Shown: positions 1-12,225, counted from the first letter of the stretch. The stretch is 55,000 nt of DNA from Exiguobacterium mexicanum (GCF_005960665.1 NZ_CP040676.1:12501-67500); one strand, 5' to 3'. Translations and numbers: made by a program. The notes: generated from the letters alone by a model not told the origin.

Positions 1-2157
<2,157 letters not shown>

Positions 2158-2214
2158 AGTCTAAGGTTTGTATGAATTGATGAGTCTTCAGTTTTGAGAG
2201 AACGATCTCTCTTG

Positions 2215-2330
<116 letters not shown>

Positions 2331-2339
2331 CAACGCGAA

Positions 2340-2374
2340 GGACGATCAAGCATCCGCTTGGTCGTTCTTTTTTT
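2340..2374 (+). terminator. Rho-independent terminator of the rRNA operon
   Basis: Twelve-base-pair stem (2340-2351 with 2356-2367, including G-U pairs), loop ATCC, then a run of seven T. It lies 10 nt after 5S rRNA. Confidence 0.93.
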
Positions 2375-2382
2375 GTATATCT

Positions 2383-2411
2383 AGCGATGTCGCAACTGCG
2401 ACATCGCTTTT
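2383..2411 (+). terminator. Second, tandem terminator hairpin
   Basis: Perfect 11-bp stem AGCGATGTCGC (2383-2393) / GCGACATCGCT (2398-2408) with loop AACT, then a short T tract. It sits between the first rRNA terminator and the ctsR promoter, so it probably insulates ctsR from very high rRNA transcription. Confidence 0.8.
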
Positions 2412-2414
2412 CGT

Positions 2415-2442
2415 TTGCCTTTTTTTGAATCAATGATAGAAT
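2415..2442 (+). promoter_or_regulatory. Probable sigma-A promoter of the ctsR operon
   Basis: The -10 candidate is TAGAAT at 2437-2442. A weak -35 candidate, TTGCCT (2415-2420), lies 16 bp upstream of it. The CtsR operator begins 3 bp downstream of the -10, so a bound repressor would cover the start site. Confidence 0.55.
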
Positions 2443-2444
2443 AT

Positions 2445-2468
2445 AGTCAAAAGTCAAAGATGGTCAGA
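2445..2468 (+). promoter_or_regulatory. CtsR operator (three tandem heptads)
   Basis: AGTCAAA (2445-2451), AGTCAAA (2452-2458), then GAT and GGTCAGA (2462-2468). The last two heptads with the 3-bp spacer match the CtsR consensus of two RGTCAAA heptads separated by NAN, with one mismatch. The position just upstream of ctsR predicts autorepression. Confidence 0.85.
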
Positions 2469-2479
2469 GGGTGGTGGAG

Positions 2480-2947
2480 ATGAGAAACATATCGGATGTA
2501 ATCGAACAGTATTTAAAACAAGTGCTGAAGGAGAGCCAGGCCGAAGCGATTGAAATTAAACGGCAAGATATCGCTAAGCGTTTCGAGTGTGTTCCGTCTC
2601 AAATCAACTACGTCATCAACACGCGTTTTACGGTCGAAAAGGGATATTTGGTCGAAAGTAAGCGTGGAGGCGGAGGATATATTCGCATTCGTCGTGTGAT
2701 TTTGCATGAAAAACAAGACGTGTTGGCTAGTTTGATGGATATTTTACACGATCATCCTCGTCTTTCTGAACAACTTGTCGAGAATATATTGATTCGCTTG
2801 TTTGAAGAAGGAATGTTAAGTGAACGAGAAGTTCGTTTGCTGTACCACTTGTTGTCAGATGAAGCGCTCGGCTTGAACGCTGAAGATCGACACTTGATTC
2901 GAAGACAACAGTTACTCGCATTAATGAAATTACTTAGTTACCATTGA
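2480..2947 (+). CDS. ctsR: CtsR, transcriptional repressor of class III stress genes
   Basis: A 155-residue protein matching the usual CtsR length of about 154. It represses clp and other stress genes by binding tandem heptads; heat stress and McsB activity relieve this. The N-terminal half is the winged helix-turn-helix (about residues 20-70), with the hallmark segments CVPSQINYVINTRF and the glycine-rich wing SKRGGGGYIRI. The C-terminal half (about 75-155) is the dimerisation and McsB/ClpC-interacting domain. ATG at 2480 is preferred because the sequence MRNISDVIEQYL aligns with the family N-terminus; an in-frame GTG at 2471 is the alternative. It is first in ctsR-mcsA-mcsB-clpC, and its own operator lies at 2445-2468. 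Confidence 0.96.
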   Translation: MRNISDVIEQYLKQVLKESQAEAIEIKRQDIAKRFECVPSQINYVINTRFTVEKGYLVESKRGGGGYIRIRRVILHEKQDVLASLMDILHDHPRLSEQLVENILIRLFEEGMLSEREVRLLYHLLSDEALGLNAEDRHLIRRQQLLALMKLLSYH

Positions 2948-2966
2948 CTGACGGAGGCATACATCT

Positions 2967-3401
2967 ATGCTATGTGAACGATGCAAACGGCGACCTGCCG
3001 TCAATGAAATTCAAGTAGTGGAGAATGGAATTCCTGTAACGCGTAAACTATGTCGTAATTGTACAGTAGAAATCATGTCAGGTTATGTACCGGTCGTGAA
3101 ACGCTGTCCCACGTGTCAACTGACACAAAACGAGCTGGCTCATTTACGAAAAGCTGGATGCGCTACTTGTTATACGGTATTTCGTGATGAAATGATTAAA
3201 ATCACTCGGCAGTACCAGCAAGGCCATGATGTTCACGTCGGTTCGATGCCTGATGCCTTGCGCACACCCGACGAGCGAATCGAAGAGCGACTCCAAAAGT
3301 TAGCAGGGGAGTTACAACGAGCCGTCGAACAAGAAGATTATGAACGTGCAGCGCGAATTAAAAAAGAAATAATTCAGCTGAAAGGACAAGGTGAGGCATG
3401 A
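2967..3401 (+). CDS. mcsA: McsA, zinc-finger activator of the arginine kinase McsB
   Basis: A 144-residue protein with four CxxC pairs (C3/C6, C29/C32, C47/C50, C65/C68) that would bind two zinc ions. A C-terminal UvrB/UvrC-type helical hairpin spans about residues 103-140. In B. subtilis McsA stimulates McsB autophosphorylation and helps it target CtsR and ClpC; the zinc sites make the complex sensitive to metal and thiol stress. The start has a good GGAGG-type site (gacggagg). The stop codon overlaps the start of mcsB, which suggests translational coupling of two proteins that form a complex. Confidence 0.94.
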   Translation: MLCERCKRRPAVNEIQVVENGIPVTRKLCRNCTVEIMSGYVPVVKRCPTCQLTQNELAHLRKAGCATCYTVFRDEMIKITRQYQQGHDVHVGSMPDALRTPDERIEERLQKLAGELQRAVEQEDYERAARIKKEIIQLKGQGEA

Positions 3402-4444
3402 TGGAACCATTTCTCAAGCATCCACTCGGTCCGAAGATGAAAGAGCGAGCGAAACTTGATGACTTAGTCATCTCTACTCGTATCCGTCTAGCGCGTAACT
3501 TAAAAGATACAGTCTTTTCTCCGGTTTTATCTAAAGAAAGTCAACATCAGCTTTGTCAACGTGTTGAAACGTCACTTGGCGGATTGCAAGGCTTCGAATA
3601 TTTGCACATGGGCACTTACGATGTAGTGACACGACAAGCACTCGTTGAAAAACATTTGATTAGCCCAACGATTGCTGGAAAAGAAGAAAGTGCCGTCTTG
3701 TTAAGTGAAGATGAAACGATCAGTGTGCTTATTAATGAGGAAGATCACTTACGAATTCAAACGTTACTCCCGGGTTATCAAGTGGAAGAAGCGTTTGAAC
3801 TCGCGAAACGAGTCGATGTTCTCTGTGGCGAATCTCTCCCATACGCATATGACGAACAGCTCGGATATTTAACGACTTGTCCAAGTAATATCGGTACAGG
3901 ACTTCGAGCGTCAGTGATGCTCCATCTTCCAGGGCTAACGTTGACAGGGCGAATTACTCCTATATTGAAAGAGCTTCGCAAGCTCGGATATACGATTCGG
4001 GGACGGTATGGAGAAGGTAGCGACGCGGCGGGACGATTGTTTCAATTATCGAATCAACGCACACTCGGCAGTCATGAATCACAGTTGTTGACAGATTTTA
4101 TGGAAGTTACGGAGCAAGTCATTCAGGCGGAACGACAAGCACGGGAAGAGCTACTGGCCCGTAACCAAGACGAGTTAGAGGACCAGTTTTATCGCTCATA
4201 CGGAATTTTACGTTATGCGAAACTGTTATCATCGACAGAAGCGATTGAACGTCTGTCGGATTTGCATTTGGCGAGTGACCTTGGTATTTTGTCCGACTGG
4301 AGTCCACCTCAGTTTCACGAATTAATTGTAAAGCTTCAATCAGGTTTCCTACAAAAACATTTCGGGAAAACATTATCTACGAAAGAACGAAATCGCGAAC
4401 GAGCGACTCTCGTTCGTCGAACGTTAGATCATGGCTTAGTTTGA
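3398..4444 (+). CDS. mcsB: McsB, protein-arginine kinase
   Basis: A 348-residue ATP:guanido phosphotransferase family protein. It phosphorylates arginine side chains on proteins; phosphoarginine marks substrates for the ClpC-ClpP protease. The nucleotide-binding arginine segment STRIRLARN is at about 26-34, and the catalytic-site signature CPSNIGTGLRAS starts at C161. The segment TLGSHE, after residue 220, lies in the C-terminal part. The start is either 3398 (MMEPF) or 3401 (MEPF); both overlap the mcsA stop, and the site GGTGAGG lies just upstream. It lies between its activator mcsA and the unfoldase clpC, as in B. subtilis. Confidence 0.95.
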   Translation: MMEPFLKHPLGPKMKERAKLDDLVISTRIRLARNLKDTVFSPVLSKESQHQLCQRVETSLGGLQGFEYLHMGTYDVVTRQALVEKHLISPTIAGKEESAVLLSEDETISVLINEEDHLRIQTLLPGYQVEEAFELAKRVDVLCGESLPYAYDEQLGYLTTCPSNIGTGLRASVMLHLPGLTLTGRITPILKELRKLGYTIRGRYGEGSDAAGRLFQLSNQRTLGSHESQLLTDFMEVTEQVIQAERQAREELLARNQDELEDQFYRSYGILRYAKLLSSTEAIERLSDLHLASDLGILSDWSPPQFHELIVKLQSGFLQKHFGKTLSTKERNRERATLVRRTLDHGLV

Positions 4445-4468
4445 TCCAACTTTAAGGAGGTTTTGTCA

Positions 4469-6904
4469 ATGATGTTTGGTCGATTTACAGAACGAGCTCA
4501 GCGCGTATTAGCTTTAGCACAAGAGGAAGCGGTACGACTTGGCCATCATAATATTGGTACAGAACATATTTTACTCGGACTCGTCCGGGAAGGGGAAGGG
4601 ATTGCTGCTAAAGCACTGTTCGCCCTCGGACTCACGTCTGAAAAGATTCAACAAGAAGTAGAGGCACTCATTGGCCGTGGATCAGAAAACGGCTCAACGA
4701 TTCACTATACACCGCGTGCAAAAAAAGTAATCGAACTCTCGATGGACGAGGCTCGAAAACTTGGACATTCTTACGTTGGCACCGAGCACATTTTACTCGG
4801 CGTGATTCGTGAAGGTGAAGGTGTGGCGGCTCGTGTCTTGAATAACCTTGGTGTCAGTTTGACGAAGGCACGTCAGCAAGTACTTCAACTCTTAGGAAAC
4901 ACGGAGTCATCTTCTAATGCGTCACAACCTGGAACGAGTGCCGCGACACCAACGCTAGACGGCTTGGCCCGTGACTTGACCCAACAGGCGCGTGAGTCGC
5001 GTCTTGACCCAGTCATCGGCCGCGCTGGCGAGATTCAACGCGTCATCGAAGTGTTGTCTCGCCGGACAAAAAATAACCCGGTCCTCATTGGGGAACCAGG
5101 GGTCGGGAAAACGGCAGTCGTCGAAGGTCTCGCTCAACAGATCATTAATAACGAAGTTCCAGAAACTCTTCGTAATAAACGTGTCATGGTACTTGATATG
5201 GGAACACTCGTCGCTGGAACGAAATACCGCGGTGAATTTGAGGACCGATTGAAAAAGGTAATGGATGAGATTCGCCAAGCTGGGAACGTCATTCTTTTCA
5301 TCGACGAATTGCACACATTGATTGGAGCTGGCGGCGCTGAAGGCGCAATCGACGCGTCGAACATTTTGAAACCGTCACTCGCACGTGGTGAACTCCAATG
5401 TATCGGAGCGACGACACTTGATGAGTACCGGAAGTATATCGAGAAAGATGCGGCACTCGAACGCCGGTTCCAACCGATCCAAGTCAATGAACCGACAACG
5501 GATGAGGCAGAACAAATCCTCTTCGGGTTACGTGACCGTTACGAGGCGCACCATCGCGTCACGATCACAGATGAAGCGATTCATGAAGCCGTCGTTCTCT
5601 CGGACCGCTACATCTCGGACCGTTTCCTTCCGGATAAAGCGATCGACCTCGTCGATGAGGCTGCTTCGAAAGTAAGACTTCGTTCGTTCACGGCACCGCC
5701 GAATTTGAAAGAACTCGAGGCTCGTCTTGAGTCGATTCGCAAAGAGAAAGATTCGGCTGTACAGAGTCAAGAGTTCGAGAAGGCTGCCTCGTTACGTGAT
5801 ACCGAGCAGAAACTTCGGGATGAGCTCGAACAGCTCAAGTCGGAATGGCAGAATAAGCAAGGGAATGAAAAACTCGAAGTAACGAAAGAAGATATCGCGC
5901 AAGTCGTCGCCAACTGGACAGGTGTCCCGGTGACGAAGATTGCCGAAGAAGAGACAGATCGTCTCCTCAAACTCGAATCGATTCTCCACGGGCGGGTCAT
6001 CGGTCAAGATGAGGCCGTCAAATCGATTTCGCGGGCGATTCGCCGGGCTCGTGCCGGATTGAAAGATCCGAAACGTCCGATCGGTTCGTTCGTATTCCTC
6101 GGACCAACTGGTGTCGGGAAAACCGAGTTGGCTCGTGCCGTGGCTGAAGCGTTGTTCGGTGACGAAGACGCCATCATCCGAATCGACATGTCTGAGTATA
6201 TGGAGAAACACGCGACGAGCCGTCTCGTCGGATCGCCTCCAGGTTACGTCGGCTATGAAGAAGGTGGTCAATTGACTGAGAAGGTTCGTCGCAAGCCATA
6301 TTCGGTCATCTTGCTTGATGAGATTGAGAAGGCCCACCCTGAAGTGTTCAACATCTTGCTTCAAGTGCTCGATGACGGTCGCTTGACTGACTCGAAAGGG
6401 CGTACGGTCGACTTCCGGAACACGGTCATCATCATGACGTCAAACGTCGGTGCGGCAGCCCTCAAACGCAACAAATATGTCGGGTTCACGGTTGAAGATG
6501 ATGTGAAACGTGAATATACCGAAATGAAAGACAAAGTCACGGAAGAGTTGAAAAAAGCGTTCCGTCCCGAGTTCTTGAACCGGATTGACGAGATCACCGT
6601 CTTCCACTCGCTCCAAAAAGAGCACATCCAAGAAATTGTCAAACTTATGGCCAAGACACTTACGAAACGTCTCGGAGAACAAGGCATTGATTTCAGTCTC
6701 ACCGAATCAGCGCTCGAGAAAATCGCTGAAGTCGGGTACGACCCGGAATACGGGGCTCGTCCACTCCGCCGTGCGCTCCAGCGTGAGGTTGAGGACCGAC
6801 TCTCAGAGGCGATGCTCAGCGGCAGCATCACAAAAGGCAGCAAAGTGGCGCTCGATGTACAAGACGGCGAATTCGTCGTCCGTAATGAAGGTGTCGTTCA
6901 GTAA
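4469..6904 (+). CDS. clpC: ClpC, AAA+ unfoldase of the ClpCP protease
   Basis: An 811-residue Hsp100 protein. Two N-terminal Clp repeats (about 3-70 and 78-145) both contain EHILLG. AAA module 1 has Walker A GEPGVGKT (about 208) and Walker [12 protein letters not shown]. The UvrB/UvrC-like coiled-coil M domain (about 410-460) is the docking site for adaptors such as MecA. AAA module 2 has Walker A GPTGVGKT (about 545) and [17 protein letters not shown] tripeptide (within KYVGFTVED) in module 2 is the ClpP-docking loop, so this is a protease partner and not ClpB. ATG 4469 is 8 nt from AAGGAGG; the next codon is also ATG. It is the last gene before a strong terminator, and CtsR control from upstream is expected. 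Confidence 0.97.
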   Translation: MMFGRFTERAQRVLALAQEEAVRLGHHNIGTEHILLGLVREGEGIAAKALFALGLTSEKIQQEVEALIGRGSENGSTIHYTPRAKKVIELSMDEARKLGHSYVGTEHILLGVIREGEGVAARVLNNLGVSLTKARQQVLQLLGNTESSSNASQPGTSAATPTLDGLARDLTQQARESRLDPVIGRAGEIQRVIEVLSRRTKNNPVLIGEPGVGKTAVVEGLAQQIINNEVPETLRNKRVMVLDMGTLVAGTKYRGEFEDRLKKVMDEIRQAGNVILFIDELHTLIGAGGAEGAIDASNILKPSLARGELQCIGATTLDEYRKYIEKDAALERRFQPIQVNEPTTDEAEQILFGLRDRYEAHHRVTITDEAIHEAVVLSDRYISDRFLPDKAIDLVDEAASKVRLRSFTAPPNLKELEARLESIRKEKDSAVQSQEFEKAASLRDTEQKLRDELEQLKSEWQNKQGNEKLEVTKEDIAQVVANWTGVPVTKIAEEETDRLLKLESILHGRVIGQDEAVKSISRAIRRARAGLKDPKRPIGSFVFLGPTGVGKTELARAVAEALFGDEDAIIRIDMSEYMEKHATSRLVGSPPGYVGYEEGGQLTEKVRRKPYSVILLDEIEKAHPEVFNILLQVLDDGRLTDSKGRTVDFRNTVIIMTSNVGAAALKRNKYVGFTVEDDVKREYTEMKDKVTEELKKAFRPEFLNRIDEITVFHSLQKEHIQEIVKLMAKTLTKRLGEQGIDFSLTESALEKIAEVGYDPEYGARPLRRALQREVEDRLSEAMLSGSITKGSKVALDVQDGEFVVRNEGVVQ

Positions 6905-6911
6905 CTACAAG

Positions 6912-6941
6912 GCTCCCTCTCTCATGTGAGGGGGCTTTTTT
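6912..6941 (+). terminator. Terminator after clpC
   Basis: Stem GCTCCCTC (6912-6919) / GAGGGGGC (6928-6935), loop of 8 nt, then six T. It closes the ctsR operon 7 nt after the clpC stop. radA begins only 17 nt later, so radA is either reached by read-through or has an unseen promoter. Confidence 0.9.
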
Positions 6942-6958
6942 AGACGGAAAGGAACATC

Positions 6959-8335
6959 ATGGCAAAAATTAAAACGAAATACGTATGTCAGTCATGCGGG
7001 TACGAATCCGCAAAATGGATGGGGCGTTGCCCAGGATGTAATGAATGGAACACACTCGTTGAAGAGTTTGTCGAAGAGAAAAAGGCAAAGCGGGGGGCCG
7101 CCTTCGTTCATAGCTCCTCGAGACAGCTGAAGCCGGAGCGTCTGTCGGACGTTGTGTCACAAGAAGAGACGCGGGTCCATACGAACAGTCAAGAGTTTGA
7201 CCGTGTGCTCGGGGGCGGAATCGTTCCAGGCTCACTCGTCCTCGTCGGTGGCGATCCGGGAATCGGAAAGTCGACGATTTTGCTTCAAGTGAGCGCCCAT
7301 TTGGCGCACAGTGGACGGAAAGTGCTCTATATTTCCGGGGAAGAATCGCTCAAACAGACGAAACTTCGCGCCGAGCGGCTTGGCCTCCCGACCGAGGACT
7401 TATATGTCCTCGCGGAGACGGATATGTTGATGATTGAACGGGTCATCGATGAAGAGGAACCAGGGTTCGTCATTATCGACTCGATTCAAACCGTCTATAT
7501 GGATGAGATCCAGTCGGCGCCAGGTAGTGTCGCCCAAGTTCGGGAATGTACGGCAGCGCTCATGAAAATCGCCAAGACCCGTGGAATTGCCGTCTTTATC
7601 GTCGGTCACGTGACGAAACAAGGTTCGATTGCGGGACCTCGTCTGCTCGAGCATATGGTCGATGCCGTCCTTTACTTTGAAGGCGAACGTCACCACACGT
7701 TCCGTATTTTACGGGCCGTCAAAAATCGGTTCGGATCGACGAACGAGATCGGTATCTTTGAAATGAAGGAAGGCGGTCTCGAAGAAGTGCTCAATCCGTC
7801 TGAAATTTTCCTAGAAGAACGGACTGCCGGTGTCTCGGGCTCAACTGTCGTCGCGTCGATGGAAGGGACGCGGACGGTGCTCGTCGAGCTGCAGGCATTA
7901 ATTTCCCCGACCTCATTCGGAAATCCACGTCGGATGGCAACAGGGATTGACCAGAACCGGGTCGCCCTTCTCATGGCTGTGCTCGAGAAGCGTTCGGGTC
8001 TCTTGCTCCAAACGCAAGACGCTTATTTGAAGGCGGCCGGGGGCGTTAAATTGGACGAACCGGCCATCGACTTGGCCATTTGTATTTCGATCGCATCAAG
8101 CTTCCGGGACCGTCCGACCCGTCCGACGGATGTATGTATCGGCGAAGTCGGATTGACCGGTGAGGTACGGCGGGTGTCACGGATTGAGCAACGTGTCGCT
8201 GAAGCGGCCAAGCTTGGTTTCACCCGGGCCATCATTCCGAAAAACAACCTCGGGGGCTGGACAGCCCCGCCTGGTATCGATGTCGTCGGTGTCAGTACTG
8301 TCGATGAAGCGCTCCAACTCGCTATCCCGTTCTGA
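6959..8335 (+). CDS. radA: RadA/Sms, DNA repair ATPase-helicase of recombination
   Basis: A 458-residue protein of typical RadA length. It carries an N-terminal C4 zinc finger (CQSCG then CPGC, within residues 10-35), a RecA-like ATPase core with Walker [10 protein letters not shown] (about 97-105), and the RadA-specific KNRFG motif (about 254-258). The C-terminal Lon-protease-like domain (about 290-455) appears to be a structural, non-proteolytic domain in this family. RadA promotes branch migration of recombination intermediates and helps in transformation. Start ATG 6959 follows AAAGGAA. In B. subtilis it is followed by disA; here that gene is missing and the PIN/TRAM gene comes next. Confidence 0.96.
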   Translation: MAKIKTKYVCQSCGYESAKWMGRCPGCNEWNTLVEEFVEEKKAKRGAAFVHSSSRQLKPERLSDVVSQEETRVHTNSQEFDRVLGGGIVPGSLVLVGGDPGIGKSTILLQVSAHLAHSGRKVLYISGEESLKQTKLRAERLGLPTEDLYVLAETDMLMIERVIDEEEPGFVIIDSIQTVYMDEIQSAPGSVAQVRECTAALMKIAKTRGIAVFIVGHVTKQGSIAGPRLLEHMVDAVLYFEGERHHTFRILRAVKNRFGSTNEIGIFEMKEGGLEEVLNPSEIFLEERTAGVSGSTVVASMEGTRTVLVELQALISPTSFGNPRRMATGIDQNRVALLMAVLEKRSGLLLQTQDAYLKAAGGVKLDEPAIDLAICISIASSFRDRPTRPTDVCIGEVGLTGEVRRVSRIEQRVAEAAKLGFTRAIIPKNNLGGWTAPPGIDVVGVSTVDEALQLAIPF

Positions 8336-8390
8336 CGGGGCGCTTCCGGCAGTTTTTAACGCTTTGTAACGAACGCTTTCAAAAGAACCG

Positions 8391-8399
8391 TGTTACAAT
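8391..8399 (+). promoter_or_regulatory. Extended -10 promoter before the PIN/TRAM gene
   Basis: TGTTACAAT at 8391-8399 is an extended -10 (TGn plus TACAAT). No good -35 is visible at 17 bp. It lies in the 115-nt gap after radA. Confidence 0.5.
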
Positions 8400-8450
8400 G
8401 AAAGTGTTAATTTCTTGAAATTTTAATTCATAATGAAGGAGGTGGAATGA

Positions 8451-9515
8451 GTGAAGATTGCTGTACGAATCGGATTTATATTGATCGGACTCGTCGTCGG
8501 TTGGTTTGGAATTATCGAAGCGATGTTGCTGTTAGGTGACCTCGGAGTGAATGTACCGGCTTGGTTGACGATTCCTTATGTGGCTAGTTTGATTGGTGGA
8601 CTTATCTTCTTCATTCTTAGTTTATTCTTGACCGATGGGGTCGTTAAATTTATCCGTTTTGTTGAAGAACGGCTCGTCCGTTTACCGGTCGGTGATATTT
8701 TGTTCGGGTCGATCGGATTGATTATTGGTTTGTTGATTGCCTTTTTGATCAGTGTCTCATTAGAAGTAACAAATATCTTCTTACTCAGCAAAATTGTACC
8801 GATTTTCGTGACCGCCTTGTTCGGGTACTTCGGTTTCGCTGTCGGCTATCGGAAGCGGAACGAATGGATTAAACTGTTCGTCAAGAGTGAACGCGAGAAG
8901 CCGGAAGCAGAACCGTTGCGCCGCTCGAACGATAAAATTTTGGATACGAGCGTCATTATCGACGGTCGGATCGCCGACATTTCGAAGACCGGTTTCATCG
9001 AAGGCACGCTCATCGTGCCACAATTCGTCATCGGCGAGCTTCAATATATCGCCGATTCGTCGGATACGTTGAAGCGGAACCGTGGTCGTCGCGGTCTTGA
9101 TATTTTGAAGGAGTTACAAGACAACGACCGCATCGAAGTAGAAATCTATGATGGGGACTTTGAAGACGTCGCCGAAGTGGACATTAAATTGATCAAGTTG
9201 GCCGAATTGAAAAAAGGGATTGTCGTCACGAACGACTACAACTTGAATAAAGTGTGCGAAGTTCGAAATGTCCCTGTGCTGAACATTAATGATTTGGCAA
9301 ATTCAGTCAAACAGATTGTCATCCCGGGGGAAGAGATGGTCGTGACGGTCATTAAAGAAGGTAAAGAACAAAATCAAGGCGTCGCGTACCTCGAAGACGG
9401 CACGATGGTCGTCGTTGAAGGTGGGCGCAAGTTGATTTCGAAGACATTGCCTGTTGTCGTGACGAGCGTTCTTCAAACATCGGCTGGCCGTATGATTTTT
9501 GCGCGTCCTGAATAA
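8451..9515 (+). CDS. yacL: YacL-like membrane protein with PIN and TRAM domains
   Basis: A 354-residue protein with four predicted membrane helices (about 5-28, 41-62, 82-104, 112-133). A PIN nuclease-fold domain follows (about 161-275), beginning DTSVIIDGR with acidic D165 and D171. A C-terminal TRAM domain (about 288-347) may bind RNA. The family is conserved in Bacillota, and its substrate is not established; membrane-anchored RNase activity is an inference. The start is GTG at 8451, spaced well from GGAGGTGG; an ATG four bases upstream is out of frame. In B. subtilis the order is radA-disA-yacL-ispD. Here disA is absent. Confidence 0.9.
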   Translation: MKIAVRIGFILIGLVVGWFGIIEAMLLLGDLGVNVPAWLTIPYVASLIGGLIFFILSLFLTDGVVKFIRFVEERLVRLPVGDILFGSIGLIIGLLIAFLISVSLEVTNIFLLSKIVPIFVTALFGYFGFAVGYRKRNEWIKLFVKSEREKPEAEPLRRSNDKILDTSVIIDGRIADISKTGFIEGTLIVPQFVIGELQYIADSSDTLKRNRGRRGLDILKELQDNDRIEVEIYDGDFEDVAEVDIKLIKLAELKKGIVVTNDYNLNKVCEVRNVPVLNINDLANSVKQIVIPGEEMVVTVIKEGKEQNQGVAYLEDGTMVVVEGGRKLISKTLPVVVTSVLQTSAGRMIFARPE

Positions 9516-9521
9516 GCATGG

Positions 9522-9551
9522 AAAAAGAGACGCATTAGCGCTCTCTTTTTT
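9522..9551 (+). terminator. Terminator between yacL and ispD
   Basis: AAAAAGAGA / TCTCTTTTTT arms with an inner CGC-ATTA-GCG stem. The T tract runs to 9551. The A-rich 5' arm means it could also act on the opposite strand. ispD begins 20 nt later, so some read-through is likely. Confidence 0.75.
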
Positions 9552-9571
9552 CACGAACAGAGGTGAATGGA

Positions 9572-10252
9572 ATGGTGCGTTATACCGTGGTCATCCCAGC
9601 CGCAGGGAAAGGGAAGCGGATGGGAGCCGATGAGAATAAATTGATGCTGACGTTACAAGGGAAGCCGATTATCGTATGGACGGTCGAAGCGTTCTCGAAA
9701 GATGCATGGTGTGAGCGCATCGTGCTCGCAGTGCGTCCTGAGGAACAAGGGTGGTTCGAGCGACAGTTGCATCATTTAGAGACTCCGATTACATACGTGA
9801 CGGGTGGGGAAGAACGACAACAGAGCGTTCGAGCCGGATTGCAAGTCGTCAATCCCGAAGATGTCGTCTTGATTCATGACGGGGCACGGCCATTTGTGCG
9901 CCTTGACCAACTTCATGCCATCGCCGAAGCGGCCAAGACGGCAGGGGCGATTCTCGCTGTTCCGGTCAAAGATACGGTGAAACAAGTGATGGACGGACAC
10001 ATCACGCAGACGGTGCCGCGTGAGGCACTATGGTTGGCGCAGACGCCCCAAGCGTTTCCGGCAGGCGCCATTCAAGCCGCCCATGAGCGGGCAGAAGCTG
10101 CTCGTTTTATCGGCACGGATGATGCCAGTCTATTCGAATGGACCGGGCAACGGGTGACGATTATCCCGGGGGATTACCACAACATTAAAATGACAACCCC
10201 AGAAGATTTATTGTTTGGAGAAGCGATTTTAACGAAGGAGGATTATCGATGA
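9572..10252 (+). CDS. ispD: IspD, 2-C-methyl-D-erythritol 4-phosphate cytidylyltransferase
   Basis: A 226-residue enzyme of the MEP isoprenoid pathway. It joins CTP and methylerythritol phosphate to give CDP-ME. The glycine-rich CTP-binding loop [10 protein letters not shown] is near residues 9-18, and the family segment IHDGARPFV is near 93-101. ATG 9572 is preferred because GAGGTGAA sits 6 nt upstream; an in-frame GTG at 9563 would overlap that site. The stop overlaps the ispF start by 4 nt (ATGA). The coupled pair catalyses near-consecutive steps of the same pathway, with ispE elsewhere. Confidence 0.95.
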   Translation: MVRYTVVIPAAGKGKRMGADENKLMLTLQGKPIIVWTVEAFSKDAWCERIVLAVRPEEQGWFERQLHHLETPITYVTGGEERQQSVRAGLQVVNPEDVVLIHDGARPFVRLDQLHAIAEAAKTAGAILAVPVKDTVKQVMDGHITQTVPREALWLAQTPQAFPAGAIQAAHERAEAARFIGTDDASLFEWTGQRVTIIPGDYHNIKMTTPEDLLFGEAILTKEDYR

Positions 10253-10722
10253 GAATCGGACAAGGATTTGATGTACACGCGTTCGCGGAAGGGCGTCCGC
10301 TTATTTTAGGAGGAATCGAGATTCCGCATGACCGCGGTCTACTTGGCCACTCAGATGCTGACGTCTTGTTGCATACGATTGCCGACGCGGCGCTCGGGGC
10401 GATTGCAGCGGGCGATATTGGCAAGCATTTCCCGGACACGGACCCTGAGTTTAAGGATGCAGACTCGAAAGTATTGTTACAACACGTGTGGCAACTCGTC
10501 AAAGCAGAAGGCTATGTGCTCGGCAACGTCGATGCGACAGTGATGGCGGAGCGGCCGAAGCTTCGCACGTACATCGACGATATGCGAGCGGTCATCGCCG
10601 AGTTGCTTGAAGCGGATATCAGCCAAGTGAACGTCAAAGCGACGACGACCGAAAAGCTCGGCTTCACAGGACGTGAAGAAGGAATTGCCGCTCAGGCGGT
10701 CATCCTGCTCAACCGCGCTTGA
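10249..10722 (+). CDS. ispF: IspF, 2-C-methyl-D-erythritol 2,4-cyclodiphosphate synthase
   Basis: A 157-residue enzyme, the usual IspF length. It cyclises CDP-ME 2-phosphate to MEcPP with release of CMP. The metal ligands lie in the N-terminal motif GQGFDVHAF (D8, H10). The segment [12 protein letters not shown] contains the third metal histidine, and the C-terminal part has [14 protein letters not shown]. The start overlaps the ispD stop (ATGA), with AAGGAGG upstream. The protein forms trimers with the active site at subunit interfaces (family knowledge). The stop lies between ispF and a promoter-like element for gltX. Confidence 0.96.
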   Translation: MRIGQGFDVHAFAEGRPLILGGIEIPHDRGLLGHSDADVLLHTIADAALGAIAAGDIGKHFPDTDPEFKDADSKVLLQHVWQLVKAEGYVLGNVDATVMAERPKLRTYIDDMRAVIAELLEADISQVNVKATTTEKLGFTGREEGIAAQAVILLNRA

Positions 10723-10728
10723 CAAAAG

Positions 10729-10737
10729 TGGTATACT
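10729..10737 (+). promoter_or_regulatory. Extended -10 promoter of gltX
   Basis: TGGTATACT at 10729-10737 is a good extended -10. TTGACA at 10719-10724 is only 7 bp away and cannot serve as its -35. The predicted start is near 10744, about 27 nt before the gltX ATG. Confidence 0.55.
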
Positions 10738-10770
10738 ATTTGGGCAGAAGAGAAGAAAGGTGGAAATATT

Positions 10771-12225
10771 ATGAGTGAAGTGCGCGTACGCTATGCGCCG
10801 AGTCCGACGGGTCACCTTCATATCGGGAACGCCCGGACCGCGCTATTTAACTATTTATATGCTCGCCATGCTGGCGGGAAGATGATTCTCCGAATCGAGG
10901 ATACGGACCAGAAACGGAACGTCGAGAACGGTGTCGAGAGCCAAATGAAATACTTGGAATGGCTCGGCATCGATTGGGATGAAGGCCCAGGCCGCGGCGG
11001 CGACTTCGGCCCGTACTTCCAAATGGAACGCCTCGACCTTTACAATCAATACGTGAACGAGTTGATGGACAAGGGGCTCGCATACAAGTGCTATATGACG
11101 TCTGAAGAACTTGAGGCGGAGCGCGAAGCCCAAATCGCACGTGGCGAAGCACCTCGTTATTCGGGAGCCCATCGTAACTTGAGCGAAGAAGAACGTGCGG
11201 CGTTCGAAGCTGAGGGACGTAAACCATCGATTCGGATTCGCGTACCAGAAGCGGTCACGTACAAGTGGACGGATGTCGTCAAAGGCGACGTCTCGTTCGA
11301 ATCGAAGGACTTCGGCGATTGGGTCATCGTCAAACAGGATGGGATCCCGACATATAACTTTGCTGTCGTCGTCGACGATCACTTGATGAAAATCAGCCAC
11401 GTGTTGCGCGGGGATGATCATATCGCCAACACACCGAAACAGATGATGGTCTATGACGCGCTCGGTTGGGACTATCCGGCGTTTGGTCATATGACATTGA
11501 TTTATAACGAGAACCATAAGAAGTTATCGAAGCGTGATGAGTCGATCATTCAGTTTATCGAACAATACGCTGATCTCGGATACCTTCCAGGGGCACTCTT
11601 TAACTTCATCTCGCTCCTCGGTTGGTCGCCGGTCGGAGAAGAGGAGATCTTCACGAAAGAAGCGCTCATCGAGATGTTTGATGCGAGTCGTTTGTCGAAG
11701 AGCCCGGCCGTCTTTGACCAACAGAAGCTTGCTTGGATCAACAGCGTCTATATGAAACAGGCTTCGCTTGACGAAGTGGTGGCACTCAGTTTACCATTCT
11801 TACAAGAAGCAGGACGTTTACCGAACGCCTTGTCGATAGAACAAGCCGATTGGGCGACAGCGTTGATCGCCCTCTATAAAGAACAAATGACACACGGTGC
11901 TGAAATCGTGACGTTGACGGACCTGTTCTTTAAAGACGAGGTCGAATACGACGAAGAGGCCAATGCGGTCCTCGCTGGAGAAACGGTACCGGCTGTCCTC
12001 GCCGAATTCAAGGCTCAACTTGAAGCAATCGAAGACTTCACACCGGAAGCCGTCAAAGCAGCGACGAAAGCGACACAAAAGGCGACTGGCCAAAAAGGAA
12101 AGAACTTGTTCATGCCGATCCGGGTCGCGACGACCGGGCAGACGCACGGACCAGAGCTTCCGAACGCCATTTCACTAATTGGCAAAGAGCGTGTCTTGGC
12201 ACGTCTCACAACATTATTAGCTTAA
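10771..12225 (+). CDS. gltX: GltX, glutamyl-tRNA synthetase
   Basis: A 484-residue class I aminoacyl-tRNA synthetase. The HIGH-type motif is [14 protein letters not shown] near residue 10, and the KMSKS-type motif is KKLSKRDES near 250. The C-terminal helical domain recognises the anticodon. In Bacilli GltX is usually non-discriminating: it charges both tRNA-Glu and tRNA-Gln, and GatCAB then amidates the latter. Whether that holds here is inferred. The ATG follows AAAGGTGG. It is followed by a T-box and cysE-cysS, the classic gltX-cysE-cysS arrangement of B. subtilis. Confidence 0.96.
   Translation: MSEVRVRYAPSPTGHLHIGNARTALFNYLYARHAGGKMILRIEDTDQKRNVENGVESQMKYLEWLGIDWDEGPGRGGDFGPYFQMERLDLYNQYVNELMDKGLAYKCYMTSEELEAEREAQIARGEAPRYSGAHRNLSEEERAAFEAEGRKPSIRIRVPEAVTYKWTDVVKGDVSFESKDFGDWVIVKQDGIPTYNFAVVVDDHLMKISHVLRGDDHIANTPKQMMVYDALGWDYPAFGHMTLIYNENHKKLSKRDESIIQFIEQYADLGYLPGALFNFISLLGWSPVGEEEIFTKEALIEMFDASRLSKSPAVFDQQKLAWINSVYMKQASLDEVVALSLPFLQEAGRLPNALSIEQADWATALIALYKEQMTHGAEIVTLTDLFFKDEVEYDEEANAVLAGETVPAVLAEFKAQLEAIEDFTPEAVKAATKATQKATGQKGKNLFMPIRVATTGQTHGPELPNAISLIGKERVLARLTTLLA

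Noticed and set aside
2158-2214. tRNA genes in the 23S-5S spacer
   Set aside because: The spacer is 57 nt, too short for a tRNA, and holds only a small hairpin.
4955-7235. Long antisense frames under clpC and radA
   Set aside because: They are mirror frames of highly biased codons; no start sites or family-like sequence are seen.
10719-10737. TTGACA plus TATACT before gltX as a classical promoter
   Set aside because: The spacer is only 7 bp, so the TTGACA cannot be the -35; only the extended -10 was kept.
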